Shown: in pieces, positions 27,674 to 38,712 of the stretch
How the letters are laid out: each line of letters opens with the position of its first letter
How positions within the stretch are numbered: position 1 is the stretch's first letter
Source of the DNA: Anisakis pegreffii
Taxonomy: Eukaryota > Nematoda > Chromadorea > Rhabditida > Anisakidae
NCBI GenBank assembly: GCA_035041965.1
Contig: JAPYMA010002476.1
Location: 31,412-95,411 of the forward strand
DNA length: 64,000 nt
Direction of reading: 5' to 3'
Program-made: the position numbers and the translations under genes
The notes under the pieces: generated by a model
Database searches by the model: none
What the model saw: the letters and a program-made list of their open reading frames with translations, nothing else
Told to the model about the DNA's origin: nothing

Positions 27674-29220
27674 TGTTGGCAGTGAACAGTTTCCTTGCAA
27701 AGAAGTGAAGATAACATGAAACAAAAAGAAAATATCGGCACATCATGATGATGAAAATAAAGATGATCAAAATAATCTGAGAACAAAATCAGATTCATCA
27801 GAGATTAGCACTTATTAAAGGCTCTTTCGAGGACACAGTATTTGCTTGGCTATCTGAAAAAAAGAACGGACTACGGGCAAATTACTACCTAAATCATTTT
27901 GATTGTTTACGATTAGCATATTTTCAAAGCAGTGTCAGTCATGACGTTAAGTGCTAGTAATTCTCGAAATTAGTGCAATACTTTTTAAAAATTCTATCAC
28001 TAAGCTATTAAAGTGATTTGCCATCAGCTCTTATCATTCACTGGTCGCAATCCTGTATCATAACATTCGTGCGGTTGAGGAGATGCATAATCCTCTCAGT
28101 GCAACAACCCTGGGAAGTACATTCACTAATCTGATAATTATTTTCACTAATTAAGGCATTACGTGAGCGAAGGGTTCAACATTTCCTCGAGGCTTCGTTT
28201 GTGACTAATTAAATCCGAACGTGAAAGCTATTTAAGATGGGCAAGAAGTATTTATTGTTATGTATAGTGGTTCGAGGTACTGCTATTTATTATTATATAT
28301 CTTGGTTCGAGGTGTTTTAACTGTACATTTCATGGAATTAACTCAAGCATGTGCACTTGAAACTGTTTCAACTACTTTGAAAGGAAATAACCGAACAACA
28401 TTTTGGTAAAATCTCCAGTGAGATTGAGTCAGAGAAGTTGATGAACAATTTTTGGATGTATGACGATAGGCGAACGGACGATAGAATTGTCTTCAAGGCT
28501 GCGATCGTCATTAATGATGAAAATTTCAGCCACATTCACAGTTCTTAAAGAATACTTGACCCGCATTCCAACTGTATTATCGTTCAAGGAAGTTCTTTCA
28601 AAGTAAACATGGAAACAGACAGTGTTTCATGAGGATATAAGCAAAGAAGGAAATAAAAAGATCACTCGGGATATCTCCAATAAGATGGAAAGACGTTACT
28701 ATGAAGTGGGTAACACCTGACAAAAGAAGGCAAGATCACAGACCGAATGGAAACGCATTGTGGCCAGCCAGCAATGTTACAAATGTTTGATAACTTGGCC
28801 ACTCCAGGTGATCAGCCAGAAGCTTGAAAGATAATAAAGGAAGCAATTGCACTCATGGAACAAGCAGAGATAAGTGAGTTGGATAATATGCGTTGAAAAG
28901 TCTGGCTGCGTTGTGTGTCTGCGTTTGTGTGTGTTTGTGTGTGCATTCCAAGAGTAAACTGCCAAAAAATGCGACTGTTTATTCATTGTTATTGATAAGT
29001 TCAAGTCGTCATCACTTTTTTTGCTTCTCATTTGTGGCTGTCACTCAAAATGTTGAATTTTGTTGTTGAGAGCGATAACGCTATTATTGACGTTCGTACG
29101 TACGTCTGTCTGACGAATTGTTTTATTGGTTGATTGGACACTGTAAAAATATGCAACAGTCTGGTTGCAATCTGTAAATGAAATTTTTTTTTCGATTTTA
29201 ATCGTAAAACTGACAGCAAT
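27674..29220. other. Non-coding stretch with a short GT-rich tract
   Basis: No gene seen. A short GTGTGT/GTTTGT tract lies at about 28913-28945. Frames on the minus strand through that tract are low-complexity artefacts. Confidence 0.5.
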
Positions 29221-29415
29221 TCAACAAATTACCAGACGCAACAGCACAACAGAATGAAAGTCGCAGGAGTTGATTAATATCTTTTCAACGCATCGATGTT
29301 GATTTGCTGGCCGATGAAATTGCCTCGAAAGGATAGTCTTCAGTTGCAAAGAGTGCAGAACTTCAGCTCCGTTAGCTCCTGATGCTTGCTTGATATCAGA
29401 GGATCCGAAAAACAA
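29221..29415 (-). CDS. Isolated coding-like frame, unidentified
   Basis: A 64-residue minus-strand frame contains GSSDIKQASGANGAEVLHSL, then a charged middle and a short hydrophobic end. Composition is plausible for protein, but no start context, signal peptide or partner exon is convincing. Treat as a hypothesis. Confidence 0.2.
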   Translation of the reverse strand: MFFGSSDIKQASGANGAEVLHSLQLKTILSRQFHRPANQHRCVEKILINSCDFHSVVLLRLVIC

Positions 29416-29793
29416 AGCATAATTTCTTAACTGATTGGCCGAATGATTAGACGGCCAGATGTCAAACGTTGGAATTCAGTGAGCACAGACAGAATATGCT
29501 GCCAATTGATGCGAGTTTGAAAAGTTTATCTGAAAGCATGCAAGACGAAACCGTCACAAACAACAGGCATAGAGCATCAGTGATGTGAAATCAATCATCT
29601 GCTATCGAATAATCTGATTTTCTTATCAAAGCGTCTTTCATCTTCATCATTTTTAACAACTAATCACCGCTGTCAAACAAACAATTAATAAAAAATATTG
29701 CATTGACACTCTTTTGAGTCATACGATAATGCCTTTTTCGGGCAACGTTGAAAATGGCTCGTGATCAAAACCATGTTAAGAGAAGATTTGCAG

Positions 29794-31152
29794 TTGGAAA
29801 TAAATCCTGGGCTGATGATCAGCAGCTGAAGACTGTCAATCAAGAGTTCATTGAAAGTGTTGATTGCATTCAATGTGTAATATTCCCTAATTACCACGAT
29901 GAATTGTTTGGCTCTCAGATGAGCAAAAAATGCAATTTATTGTCGAAATGAAAGTTGTATGTTTATTGTTACAATTTCGAGGTTTATGAGCACTTTCGCA
30001 TATCAAATAATGCATGGTGTGAACGAATGTTGGCTTTTTTTTTTTGAAACTCATTGATGAGGATGATGCCTAGCATCCATCACAAATTAACACCAAAAAA
30101 CCATTCCTCAATATCAATTTTGAAGCATTACTGAAGGGATTATTGTTGTGCTGTAGTAATTTTGAACGTAAGAGTAACTTTTTCTCTTATTCATATTGAT
30201 ATTTATTCACAAATTAGAAACTTTCCTCATCCCCTTTCATCCCCCCTACCAAAAAATTGCATGAAATATTGATTCCAGTTCGACTTGTGCAACGAATTTT
30301 GCTCCACTCGGCATAGTCCTCAGATTTTATCGAATAATATCCCTCATGTTTTATGATCGGCATCAATTGCTGAAATTTTGCAAGAAATCGATATGCACTT
30401 CATTGCTGAAAGATGAGCAAAATCATAAATTAGTCATCTGCTCAGATTGATCCAATTGTTGCCCAATTTCGTGATGAACTTTGACTTGACACTTAAATTA
30501 TTCATTCAAGATCATTATTTATGAGTCTTTCTTCGTTCCCTGACCGCTTACTCATCATATTCTCCAACATACATTAAAAAAATGCTGTCATGATGTTTGT
30601 GCTGAACAGGTTCATTGCTCAATTCAATGATGTGCTATTTTTTGTCATTAATTTTCTTCCCATCCTCACACAAAAAATTCATTTCATCAGATCAAAATAA
30701 TTGTGATGATAATCTGAGATGATCGCACTGATTTTCGTTATTTTGCAAGCAAAGTGATGTTGTTGACCTTCAATTTACAGATGCTGCCGATCGGCTCTCA
30801 TCGTTCGAAACACATCACTTCAATGTTTGTGTTTCTCAAAAGTTGGAAAGCTTTACAGCTTCGAAACCTAGCAACAAATCATCATTGAAATACTGCCAAA
30901 CATGCACTGCTCAGCTCATTGATGTTCAGTGGAATTTTGGTTCCAAGGTAAAATCGTATTCGTCAGTTTGATCAAAATGCATCAAAATTTCTTACTCAAT
31001 GCGCAATTTTCGAAAATAATTTTTGCATTAACCCGAAATATGCAAAAAGTGGGCACTACTGCATAGAACTTGATCGGATCACATTCATTAACTCGCTTCA
31101 GTGGTTCTCCATCAATGCTCTGGCATTGTTACATTCTCAAGCACCTAATTGA
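29794..31152 (+). CDS. Partial gene with Cys-x-x-Cys exons, unidentified
   Basis: The clearest exon is 30781-30947. It follows AATTTACAG and ends at a GTAAAA donor, reading AADRLSSFETHHFNVCVSQK, then LKYCQTCTAQLIDVQWNFGSK minus its last residue or so. It joins in phase 0 to 31102-31152 (WFSINALALLHSQAPN, TGA). A possible upstream exon, 29794-29876, contains TVNQEFIESVDCIQC and ends at a GTAATA donor. Paired Cys-x-x-Cys motifs suggest a small secreted or metal-binding protein, but I recognise no family and no start codon. The gene lies just upstream of the CPG4-like gene on the same strand. Confidence 0.35.
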
Positions 31153-31658
31153 ATCAAACACTCTGAGTTTTCCTCCAATTCCTGATTTGTTGCCCCAAGC
31201 TCTGCTTCGAATTCTATCGTGATGACTTCACGATGATTGCATCAGTGATGAGAGAAGTTTTTTTCTGTTCTAAATGATGCATATAAGATGGGATGTGCTC
31301 ACTACCAATGAAGTATTTTGAAGTTCTGTGCGCAAAGTGTTTCTAATCTCTTTAACGGATGGGCATTAAATAATGCGAAGTGATGAATGTAAATTAAAGT
31401 GATTTACTGAGATTACCTTGGATGATGTAAGTGAGTGCAGTGGTGGATCATCGCTGAATCCGAAACTCTTTCAGAAAGTGTCTTTTTTTAACGGTTCGTA
31501 AAGTGATGATTATGGTGATGCCCTAATTCGGTCCGTATTCGATTTGCTGGCGCTCATATGACCTTGAAGAGTTTTATTGTTTCTCTGTTTAAATTCATCA
31601 CCACTGACCCATTTCAAGTCATAGGCACAAAGAAGTCAGCGTGGAGTCATCTTCAAGA

Positions 31659-33397
31659 ATGCTGTCAAAAATCATAATTCTAATCATTTTTTTCCTCCCG
31701 AACGGTAAGTTTTGTGAGAACAAAAAACTATTTTGAAGTTATGTTCGTTGTTCTTAAGCAATACTGCTACTCAAAAACGGCTTTTTGTGAATTGATCGAA
31801 TAGCTGATCATACTGATCAAATTCATTTCTTGCTTGCTACCTGAGGATTCCATATATCCAATAGCTTTTACTTGCTTTTCAGCTTTTGCTTTCGATGACA
31901 GCAGTTTCAGTCCATGCCTACGACGATGCCTTAAGCCACTGCTGAGGTTCGAGCGCACTTATTCGTTTGTGTTCAGGAATTTCGATAAGGTAAGATATTC
32001 CGCAACAGTGCTGATCATATCAGTGTTCCATCGCTCCAGTTTTTCAGCAACTTATTCAAGTTCTCCTCACTGAAACTCAATTTTGCGACGCTTTCGAGTG
32101 AAAGTGATTCTGATGTGGTGGCCATAATGTGTCAGTGGTGGTTTTTAAAGTCATCACTGAACACTCGCAACTAGTTTCATTCAGAAATGTTACAGTAACG
32201 TGTTGATGCATGGTGTGTATCAATTGATAACGATTCGAGTTTAGATATGTGACACTCTCGAGAGAGGTGCTTACTGCTCGAGGACGTGCGATCTGCCTGA
32301 TCAACGCTCCTTCTATCACTACACAACCTTTTATCGTTTGCATTGCGTGGACTTCGAAGAAGGTTGATTCCGAGTTGCATTATGCATCTATAATCTTCAA
32401 TATTGTCTCTCGGGTTCTTTTTGAATTCTCATTTATCCAAAGAGTGTGACAATAGATGATCGTTTACTTGCATGAGCACTGACGGACTTCACTTATTCTC
32501 ACCCAAATTATTGCACTCAAATTGTAAGAATTGTTTCAAGAGGATAACTTGGGAATGTTTCAGAGCTTGAAGAGCACCTTGAATGTTTCACAGAAGCTGC
32601 ACCGGAAATCGACAGGAGTAAGTTGTTCATTGATTCAGTTGTTTGTATTAAGGTCAGAAGTGAGCGATACGGATAATGGGAATACGAAGGAATGAATAAG
32701 ATTTCGTTGAAATTTCAGATTGCCGAACACGTTGCGTTCCGAAATTCGACAAGGGACACGGAAAAGAAGTTGAATTGAAAAGTAAATGCAAGTAAGACAT
32801 CCAATCAATTCTAATTTCATTCCGTTTCCTCTAATGAAACCATAACAAACGAACGAAAGAAATCTTTTGCATCAAAGATGACGATGATTTTCAAACAATT
32901 ATGGAATGTATTATATTTGAATGCAGTACTTATTTCAACTGACTATGAGTCAAAATGTGGAAAAGTATGAGAACCGATGAAAATTTTGCAAAATATTCAG
33001 GGGAATGCAGTGCTCAACAGTTTGCTATTATCAAGAATTTTCGAATGCATGTCCTGGAACGCATGATGTCTTACTCGTCAGTTTTTTTAAAGCCATTCAG
33101 CTCCTTCACTCACAACCATTTCATAATTTAATTATGATTAATGAATTTTACTGGAAGAACTCGTTTCTGGATGATTCCCGAGAACGATCTTCTTCGATCA
33201 TCTGTAAATCTTCAGAGGCACATCATGCACTCACTTCCATTTAAGAGGTCAACTTTCAGCGTTTGAATATGCGTCAAATCAATGATGTCGTCTCATCGGC
33301 AAAACCAGAGTTAATTCAAGCAATGCATCCAGACTGTCTGCAGCTCTACGATATGGAGTACATGCGAGCGAAACTTGTCGGTGATTCGGAAGAGTAG
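31659..33397 (+). CDS. Secreted cysteine-rich protein, CPG4-like
   Basis: Nine phase-matched exons give 228 residues from ATG to TAG: 31659-31704, 31883-31989, 32048-32097, 32175-32199, 32245-32362, 32564-32617, 32719-32791, 33001-33076 and 33260-33397. Exon 1 is a signal peptide (MLSKIIILIIFFLPN). The mature protein has regularly spaced cysteines: SPCLRRCLKP, ETQFCDAF, QKCYSN, GAYCSRTCDLP, RLHCVDFEE, EHLECF, NCRTRCVP, MQCSTVCYY, FSNACPG and HPDCLQLY. This pattern and length fit the nematode chondroitin-proteoglycan-4 (CPG4) domain family, though that is from memory of the pattern and could be a related secreted family. The 45-nt intron 32200-32244 is the least certain junction. AATAAA at 33563-33568 is the likely poly(A) signal. 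Expected in the extracellular or eggshell matrix. Confidence 0.75.
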
Positions 33398-33715
33398 ACA
33401 GCATAAGTCAAAGCATTCGTCTAATATTGCATTCTATTTGATGATATCAATGCTGCTGATTCGAAATTATTTATGTGTGTAAAGTCTATATTAATGCAGT
33501 CATTCTGAGAAACACACTAATGGTTGCCTTTCGTAAGTAATTTCGTCCTCTCAACATTGATGAATAAACTTTGATGCACTACAATTGATCATTCACGCAT
33601 AAACAATAGAGTTTACAAAATTTCGTGCAATATTTTATTAGAGTTTATACATTTTATAGGTTAGTGATGTTTGATATTCATGAACGATGAATAACATAAC
33701 AAAACGAGTAAGTTT
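33398..33715. terminator. Shared 3' region of two convergent genes
   Basis: About 320 bp separates the stop codons of the CPG4-like (+) and DB-module (-) genes. It holds AATAAA on the plus strand at 33563-33568 and AATAAA on the minus strand (TTTATT at 33634-33639). The two predicted cleavage zones face each other and need not overlap. Confidence 0.65.
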
Positions 33716-35313
33716 TCAAAAATCTTCACTGACTGTAGCTGTGTAGTTTCTGAAACAATCAGAGACCAGTCGATCGAATTGCTCGAAACACGGTAAATAG
33801 CTGACATCGAGTTTGATGATTTTGTCAACTTTCTGCAAATGGCACCAATTTTTTGCATCGGAACGCTCACTCAATAAATAATCAAATCATAGTGAACACA
33901 CTTATCTCTCATATTTGCGACATAGAATGCATTTGATAAGATGGGAATGCGAGAGAAGTTTGGAAGAACTCACAGATCTGCAGATGGGTTGACATTTTTC
34001 GAACAAAGATTCATCAAAAATCGACTTTTCCAAGCAACACTTCGTATGATCACTATGTCGTGCAGCACACGCATGCAGTGCTGGTAATGATGCGGATGGA
34101 CACGACGGCTCCATTCCGAGCGCTATTTTTTGAGCCTGAAATGCAAACGAACTGCAATGGGCCTTTAATAAGAGTAGTGAGTCTTGATGTGATATACCTT
34201 GTAGAAGTCAGCATCTAAAATTCACTGGAATAATTTCCTTAGTCCTTATTAAATGGAAACTATCTGTGAAATTTACTGAATTCAACATACGGATCGTCGA
34301 TTGTATTGGTTGTAGGAACATTTATCAAGGCAACCATCAGGCATCGAACTCAGCTCACAGCATGTCTTAAATTCCTTATTCGCTTTCTGAAAGATTATTT
34401 CAGTTTAAAATTTAGCTATCCGTTGGTAAAGATTCAGCTATTTTAATAGTAAATCTGTGGCAACAGTGTTGTTTCAGTGTAGTGCTTATAAATACGCTGT
34501 CACCAATTATATGCTCTGTAAGGATACGATTTATTGGGATCCATCACTCCTTTGGCTAATTTTAGCGAGAGAATCCTCGCAAAGAGGAGTTATTCTTTGC
34601 TTTACATGCAATCATTTGAAAGGTGTCGATTTTGAAAAGATTTTGAAAAATTCTGATTGAGAAACTCATTGAATACGAGCAATTCGACTTGTGAAATCTA
34701 CCAGAATGCCCTTTTGATCCTCTTGAATATCATCTTCGTCAATAGCATCTTGAGCCAGTTTTGAGAATTTCCTAGCTCTAGAAACACATAGTCCAATGCC
34801 TGGCGAACAAGCATAGCCCATAGAGCACGGTGGACACATTGGTCGTGATACGAATGGATTACATAGCCCCATAGCATAAGTGCAAAAGAATGGTGCACAC
34901 TGAAAATTTGATCACGATTGCCTTAAATGAACGAGCAAATATCATCACTTTTCCATGAAATCTTAACCACTTCAGCTCACCCTTCACCTAGAACCATTTC
35001 CCAACCCCTGCAAGTAACTAATTCGAATTCATCCGAAATTGAGCAATCTGACGTTTTGCTGAAGCAATCGGTAATAGAAAGCCGACGAAACAAGCGCTAT
35101 TTCTTGCTTGTGTTTCAGTGAATAAATACGATTGAAGTTGTTGCATCGAATTCTCTATTTTTCTATCCTGTGAGCAGTCACTTTCAAAATTTATAATCAC
35201 TGAGCATCGGAGGGCGTAAAATATACAGAATCCAGAATAGACTTGCTTACCTGAACTGATAACGAAATACACTGCAGAAATGTCAGAATCGACAGTGTTG
35301 CTTGTAAGGCCAT
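33716..35313 (-). CDS. Secreted DB-module protein
   Basis: Six exons, all phase 0, give 245 residues: 35251-35313, 34995-35096, 34702-34899, 34291-34386, 33974-34135 and 33716-33832. Exon 1 is a signal peptide (MALQATLSILTFLQCISLSVQ without its last residue). The N-terminal half is cysteine-rich (ITDCFSKTSDCS, LVTCRGWEM, CAPFFCTYAMGLC, PMCPPCSMGYAC). The C-terminal half matches the nematode DB module: FKTCCELSSMPDGCLDKCSY, then HACAARHSDHTKCCLEK, FEKCQPICRS and YLPCFEQFDRLVSDC. DB modules occur in many secreted nematode proteins of unknown function. The donor GTTCTA after exon 2 is non-consensus. Exon 3 could instead run on to a stop at 34666, giving a short isoform that lacks the DB module. 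A CATCTCAG lies a few bases before the ATG and could be a trans-splice acceptor. Confidence 0.78.
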
Positions 35314-35982
35314 TTCAAGACGCTGAGATGATTGAACTGAGATTGTTGAGTAATTTTGCTGACTTTTAGAAAGGAAGAAGATCGAACACTTTGAATAAAA
35401 CTTTTTCGATTTACTTTACAGTTCCTTAAGTCATTGCGATTGTGTTTTTGGTCACGAAACAACATGTTGTGTTCGTTGAACGATAGTAAAGAATACAATG
35501 AGAACTCTCAATGCTCCCATAAAAGAAGTACCTTGTACCTCATTCAATGTTCACTCAAAACATAATATGGAAATGACCATTTCAACTATTGTCGTTCACA
35601 TTCACACGAAAACTCGTTGAGATATCTTACATTAGTTAGTTTGTATAAATATTCCGATGCTACTCTTCAAACACTTGTAGTTATTTGAAGAGTGCAGTCG
35701 AGTTGACCAATAGAGTTGGTTTATCGAAGTGAGCATAGCTGCGATGGAGATGTGATGTTGTGTTCTTTTTTGAATGCATTTTACTTTCGATGGCATTCGT
35801 TTCAGCAATGAAAATTTCAATGTAAAAGGTATCATACATTTTTGTAAAGAACATTTATTTAACGTTGTTACAACAAGAGATTCATGAGTTGTAGTTTTTA
35901 GAGGGGGATTTGTTAACATCAGAGTAGAAATTTAGAATTATTGAGAGCAGGAAGGGTGCTTCGTAACGCAAGAAGAAGCATT
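35314..35982. other. Intergenic between the DB-module gene and the collagen
   Basis: Both neighbours are on the minus strand, so this is the collagen 3' flank and the promoter region of the DB-module gene. Short frames at 35283-35498 and 35632-35919 show no gene-like features. Confidence 0.55.
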
Positions 35983-37486
35983 TTAAATGCGTCTGCGACT
36001 GGCGTAGAATGCGGTACGTGGTGGGCAAGGACAGTAAGCTGCATCGTTGCCAGGAAGACCTGGACCACCTGGACCACCTGGGGTACCATCGGCTGCTGCA
36101 TTTCCTGGTGCGCCTGCGGCTCCTGCTGGTCCATCTGGTCCAGGCTTGCCATCAGCTCCCTTCTGTCCATTGGCGCCAGCTTTGCCGGCTGGGCCAGCTT
36201 GTCCAGCTGGACCTTTCGCTCCTGGTTTTCCTTTTCCTTTCTCGCCATCTTTTCCTGGTGCTCCAGCTGGTCCGGCAGCTCCGGCTGCTCCGGCTGCTCC
36301 AGCATCACCAGCGGGTCCTGCAGGTCCTGGAGGTCCATTGCCACCAGCATTACCGGGTGCTCCAGGTTGTCCGTCGGGACCGGCTGGACCAGCTGGTCCT
36401 GCTGGGCCAGCTGGGCCGGGTGCTCCAGCTGGGCACTTGATGCATGAAGTATCTGCAGGAGCACAAGTTGAAGCTTGTTGTACTTCACTGTTGTCTTGTC
36501 CAGCAAGACCAGCTTGTCCGGGTGCTGCAAAATTCAATACAATCAATTCAAAGTCTTTTAAATTCAATATCTTCTAAACTGATGATCAAATGCAACAATG
36601 GAGAGCAATGATCTTCCCTGAATTCTCTCCGTATAAATATTGACTGCTTTCAATATTTATAAGATATTTTCATTTTCCCATATACATATTTGATAAAATC
36701 AAATTCTTTCAAATTTCCGATCATGTTTATTTTAACAGCTAAGCGAAATGCTGTGCAATGCAAAACATTTATTCATCATAAATCTCTCACTCAAAAATGG
36801 TCTTCAGTCCATTTTGAGATAATTTACTAAATATTGAATAAAATACTCACTTCCATCCTCTCCTGGTGGTCCTGGTGGGCCTGCTGGACCAGGTGGGCAG
36901 GTAGGTTTGGTGGGTTGACATTGGCAGAACGATGGAAGACCAGCGAAGTTTTGACGTTTCGAACGGAAGATGCTGTTGAAAGGATTCACTCGTGGTTTGC
37001 TTGGTGGAGTGACTGTGACTTGAAGGGACAACATTTCGGTCCAAGCAGAATCAGTTTCGATACGGAACACCTGCAAACAAAACACTGCGTTCTTTTGAAT
37101 GAAACCATTTTCAACATATAATACCAGTTGTTTCTGTGAAAACGTCCTGCTCTGCGATCAAAAATCGATGCAACTCATCGAGAAAAACGAGTCGAAAGAG
37201 AGTATACGTTTCGCATTTCATTCTTAAAAAGCGAAATTCAATTATGAGTTTTTGTCGAAGACTGATCCAATATCTTTACAAATCCATCAAATTGACCCTA
37301 GGCAAGAAACCCTTACAAAAGTCTCAAAAAATTCCAATTAATCCTACCAACCTGAACGCCATCGAGCACTTCATTGTGAACTTCATTGATGACATTGTAG
37401 AGCGATGGTACCACCAAAAGGCATGCAATTAATGCCGTCGCACTGCAAACTGAAGCAACCAATACAACACACTTAGCCTCATGCAT
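35983..37486 (-). CDS. Cuticle collagen
   Basis: Three exons (37352-37486, 36851-37070 and 35983-36524) give a complete 298-residue protein, the usual size for nematode cuticle collagens. These are secreted by the hypodermis, trimerise and are cross-linked into the exoskeleton. The N-terminus ([20 protein letters not shown]) is the Col_cuticle_N signal-anchor. [10 protein letters not shown] is a subtilisin-type processing site of the family's homology box. A cysteine cluster ([11 protein letters not shown]) precedes a first Gly-X-Y block ([15 protein letters not shown]). After an interruption with cysteines ([13 protein letters not shown]), a longer Gly-X-Y block rich in GPAG triplets runs to [15 protein letters not shown]. 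It ends in a short basic tail RRRI. A TATA-like element lies about 55 bp upstream. Confidence 0.96.
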
Positions 37487-37541
37487 CGTTAGTTAGAACG
37501 TTTCTCTTGCTGTACTGTTTGCATTCTAATGAATATCTTCA

Positions 37542-37549
37542 CTTATATA
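37542..37549 (-). promoter_or_regulatory. TATA-box-like element of the collagen gene
   Basis: On the minus strand the sequence reads TATATAAG, about 56-63 bp before the collagen ATG at 37486. Position and sequence fit a core promoter, as nematode cuticle collagens commonly have TATA boxes. Confidence 0.55.
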
Positions 37550-38712
37550 TGCAAACCACTTAGCTCAGCTTCACTCCCATTTCCCCTTATTCTACACCAA
37601 AAAACCTGTAATGTATTAACGAAGGAATCGATTCGATGAGATCATTTCGTTGTTTTTGTTGTTGTTTTGCATCATTCAAGAATATGACGACGACGACGAC
37701 CAAGAAGTTGTTGCTGTTATCGTATATCTCAAAAACCAGTTTAAGGTATGCAACTGTTCATTAGTGACGATGCATTTAGAGGCGAAATAATTCGTAGACA
37801 ATCCACTTTCGACGTTGTTTTGGTGGTTGCTCGTTAATTGGCTAGACTCGTGGCTTTTGCAGGGTTACGGGCAGATCAGATCGTCTTTCGATGTATTCAT
37901 CAAAAACAAAACATTCATGTGATCCGACAACACGTTTGAAACGAACCATTTTAATGTGACTAACACGTTTTTTGTGTATTTACATAGTTCATTATGTGAC
38001 TATGCATATGTTTGCAATCGTTTATGCATAAATTCAATTATATAATAACGGTTCTCGAATCATCACAAAAACCATCGTTGTTGAATCTAATGATGGAAGC
38101 ATTCGAATAACCAAACGACAATTTCCGGTTTTTCAACAGCTGTTGAAACCAAAAAGTCGTTTGCAATTAACTAATAATAACTGTTGAAACAAAAGATGAT
38201 ATTGAAACTAAACACTACACTGAATGAAGATTCCAAACAATATTATCAACGCATTAAGTTGAGTTGATTGCAACGAATTGTTGATGTTGCGAACAGAAAT
38301 TGATAGCAGTAACTTTGAAAATGAAATACTGCCGTTTACTGAGAAACATTATCGAAAATACATTGGCTTTGATGGGCAAGAAAACATTCGGCCACATAAA
38401 TAAACGCTAACTGACGGTGAGCAATCGGAAATATGCTGAAAAATTCATTTAACTGAAAATTGCAATAATTCATTGGAGATCGCTATTGATTCATGCAAAT
38501 TAAGTTCTCAAACTACCTTGAATTCAATATGCAGAGTAAAAGTTGTATTTGCATTTGATGTATTATGAAAAAAAGCATTTACTTTGCATGTATGCTGCAA
38601 TGTACAAGAACGGTGACAACGATTTCTTACAAAATACTTCGATGAGACTCTACCGAAGTATTTTGTAGGTCGACGACATACCGAGCGGCTCAATCGTTTG
38701 AGTCGCTTAAAA
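37550..38712. other. Divergent intergenic region, collagen and pseudokinase
   Basis: The collagen (-) and pseudokinase (+) start codons face away from each other across about 1.2 kb. The region has GACGACGACGAC and TTGTTGTTG runs near 37655-37725 but no exon. The minus-strand frame 38508-38822 is the complement of the first pseudokinase exon. Confidence 0.55.

Noticed and set aside
28260..28315. GGTTCGAGG words suggestive of a tRNA B box
   Set aside because: No A box, acceptor stem or anticodon arm can be placed around them.
35941..36577. Long open frames on the plus strand and in other minus frames over the collagen
   Set aside because: They are shadows of the Gly-X-Y coding bias of the real collagen exon on the minus strand.
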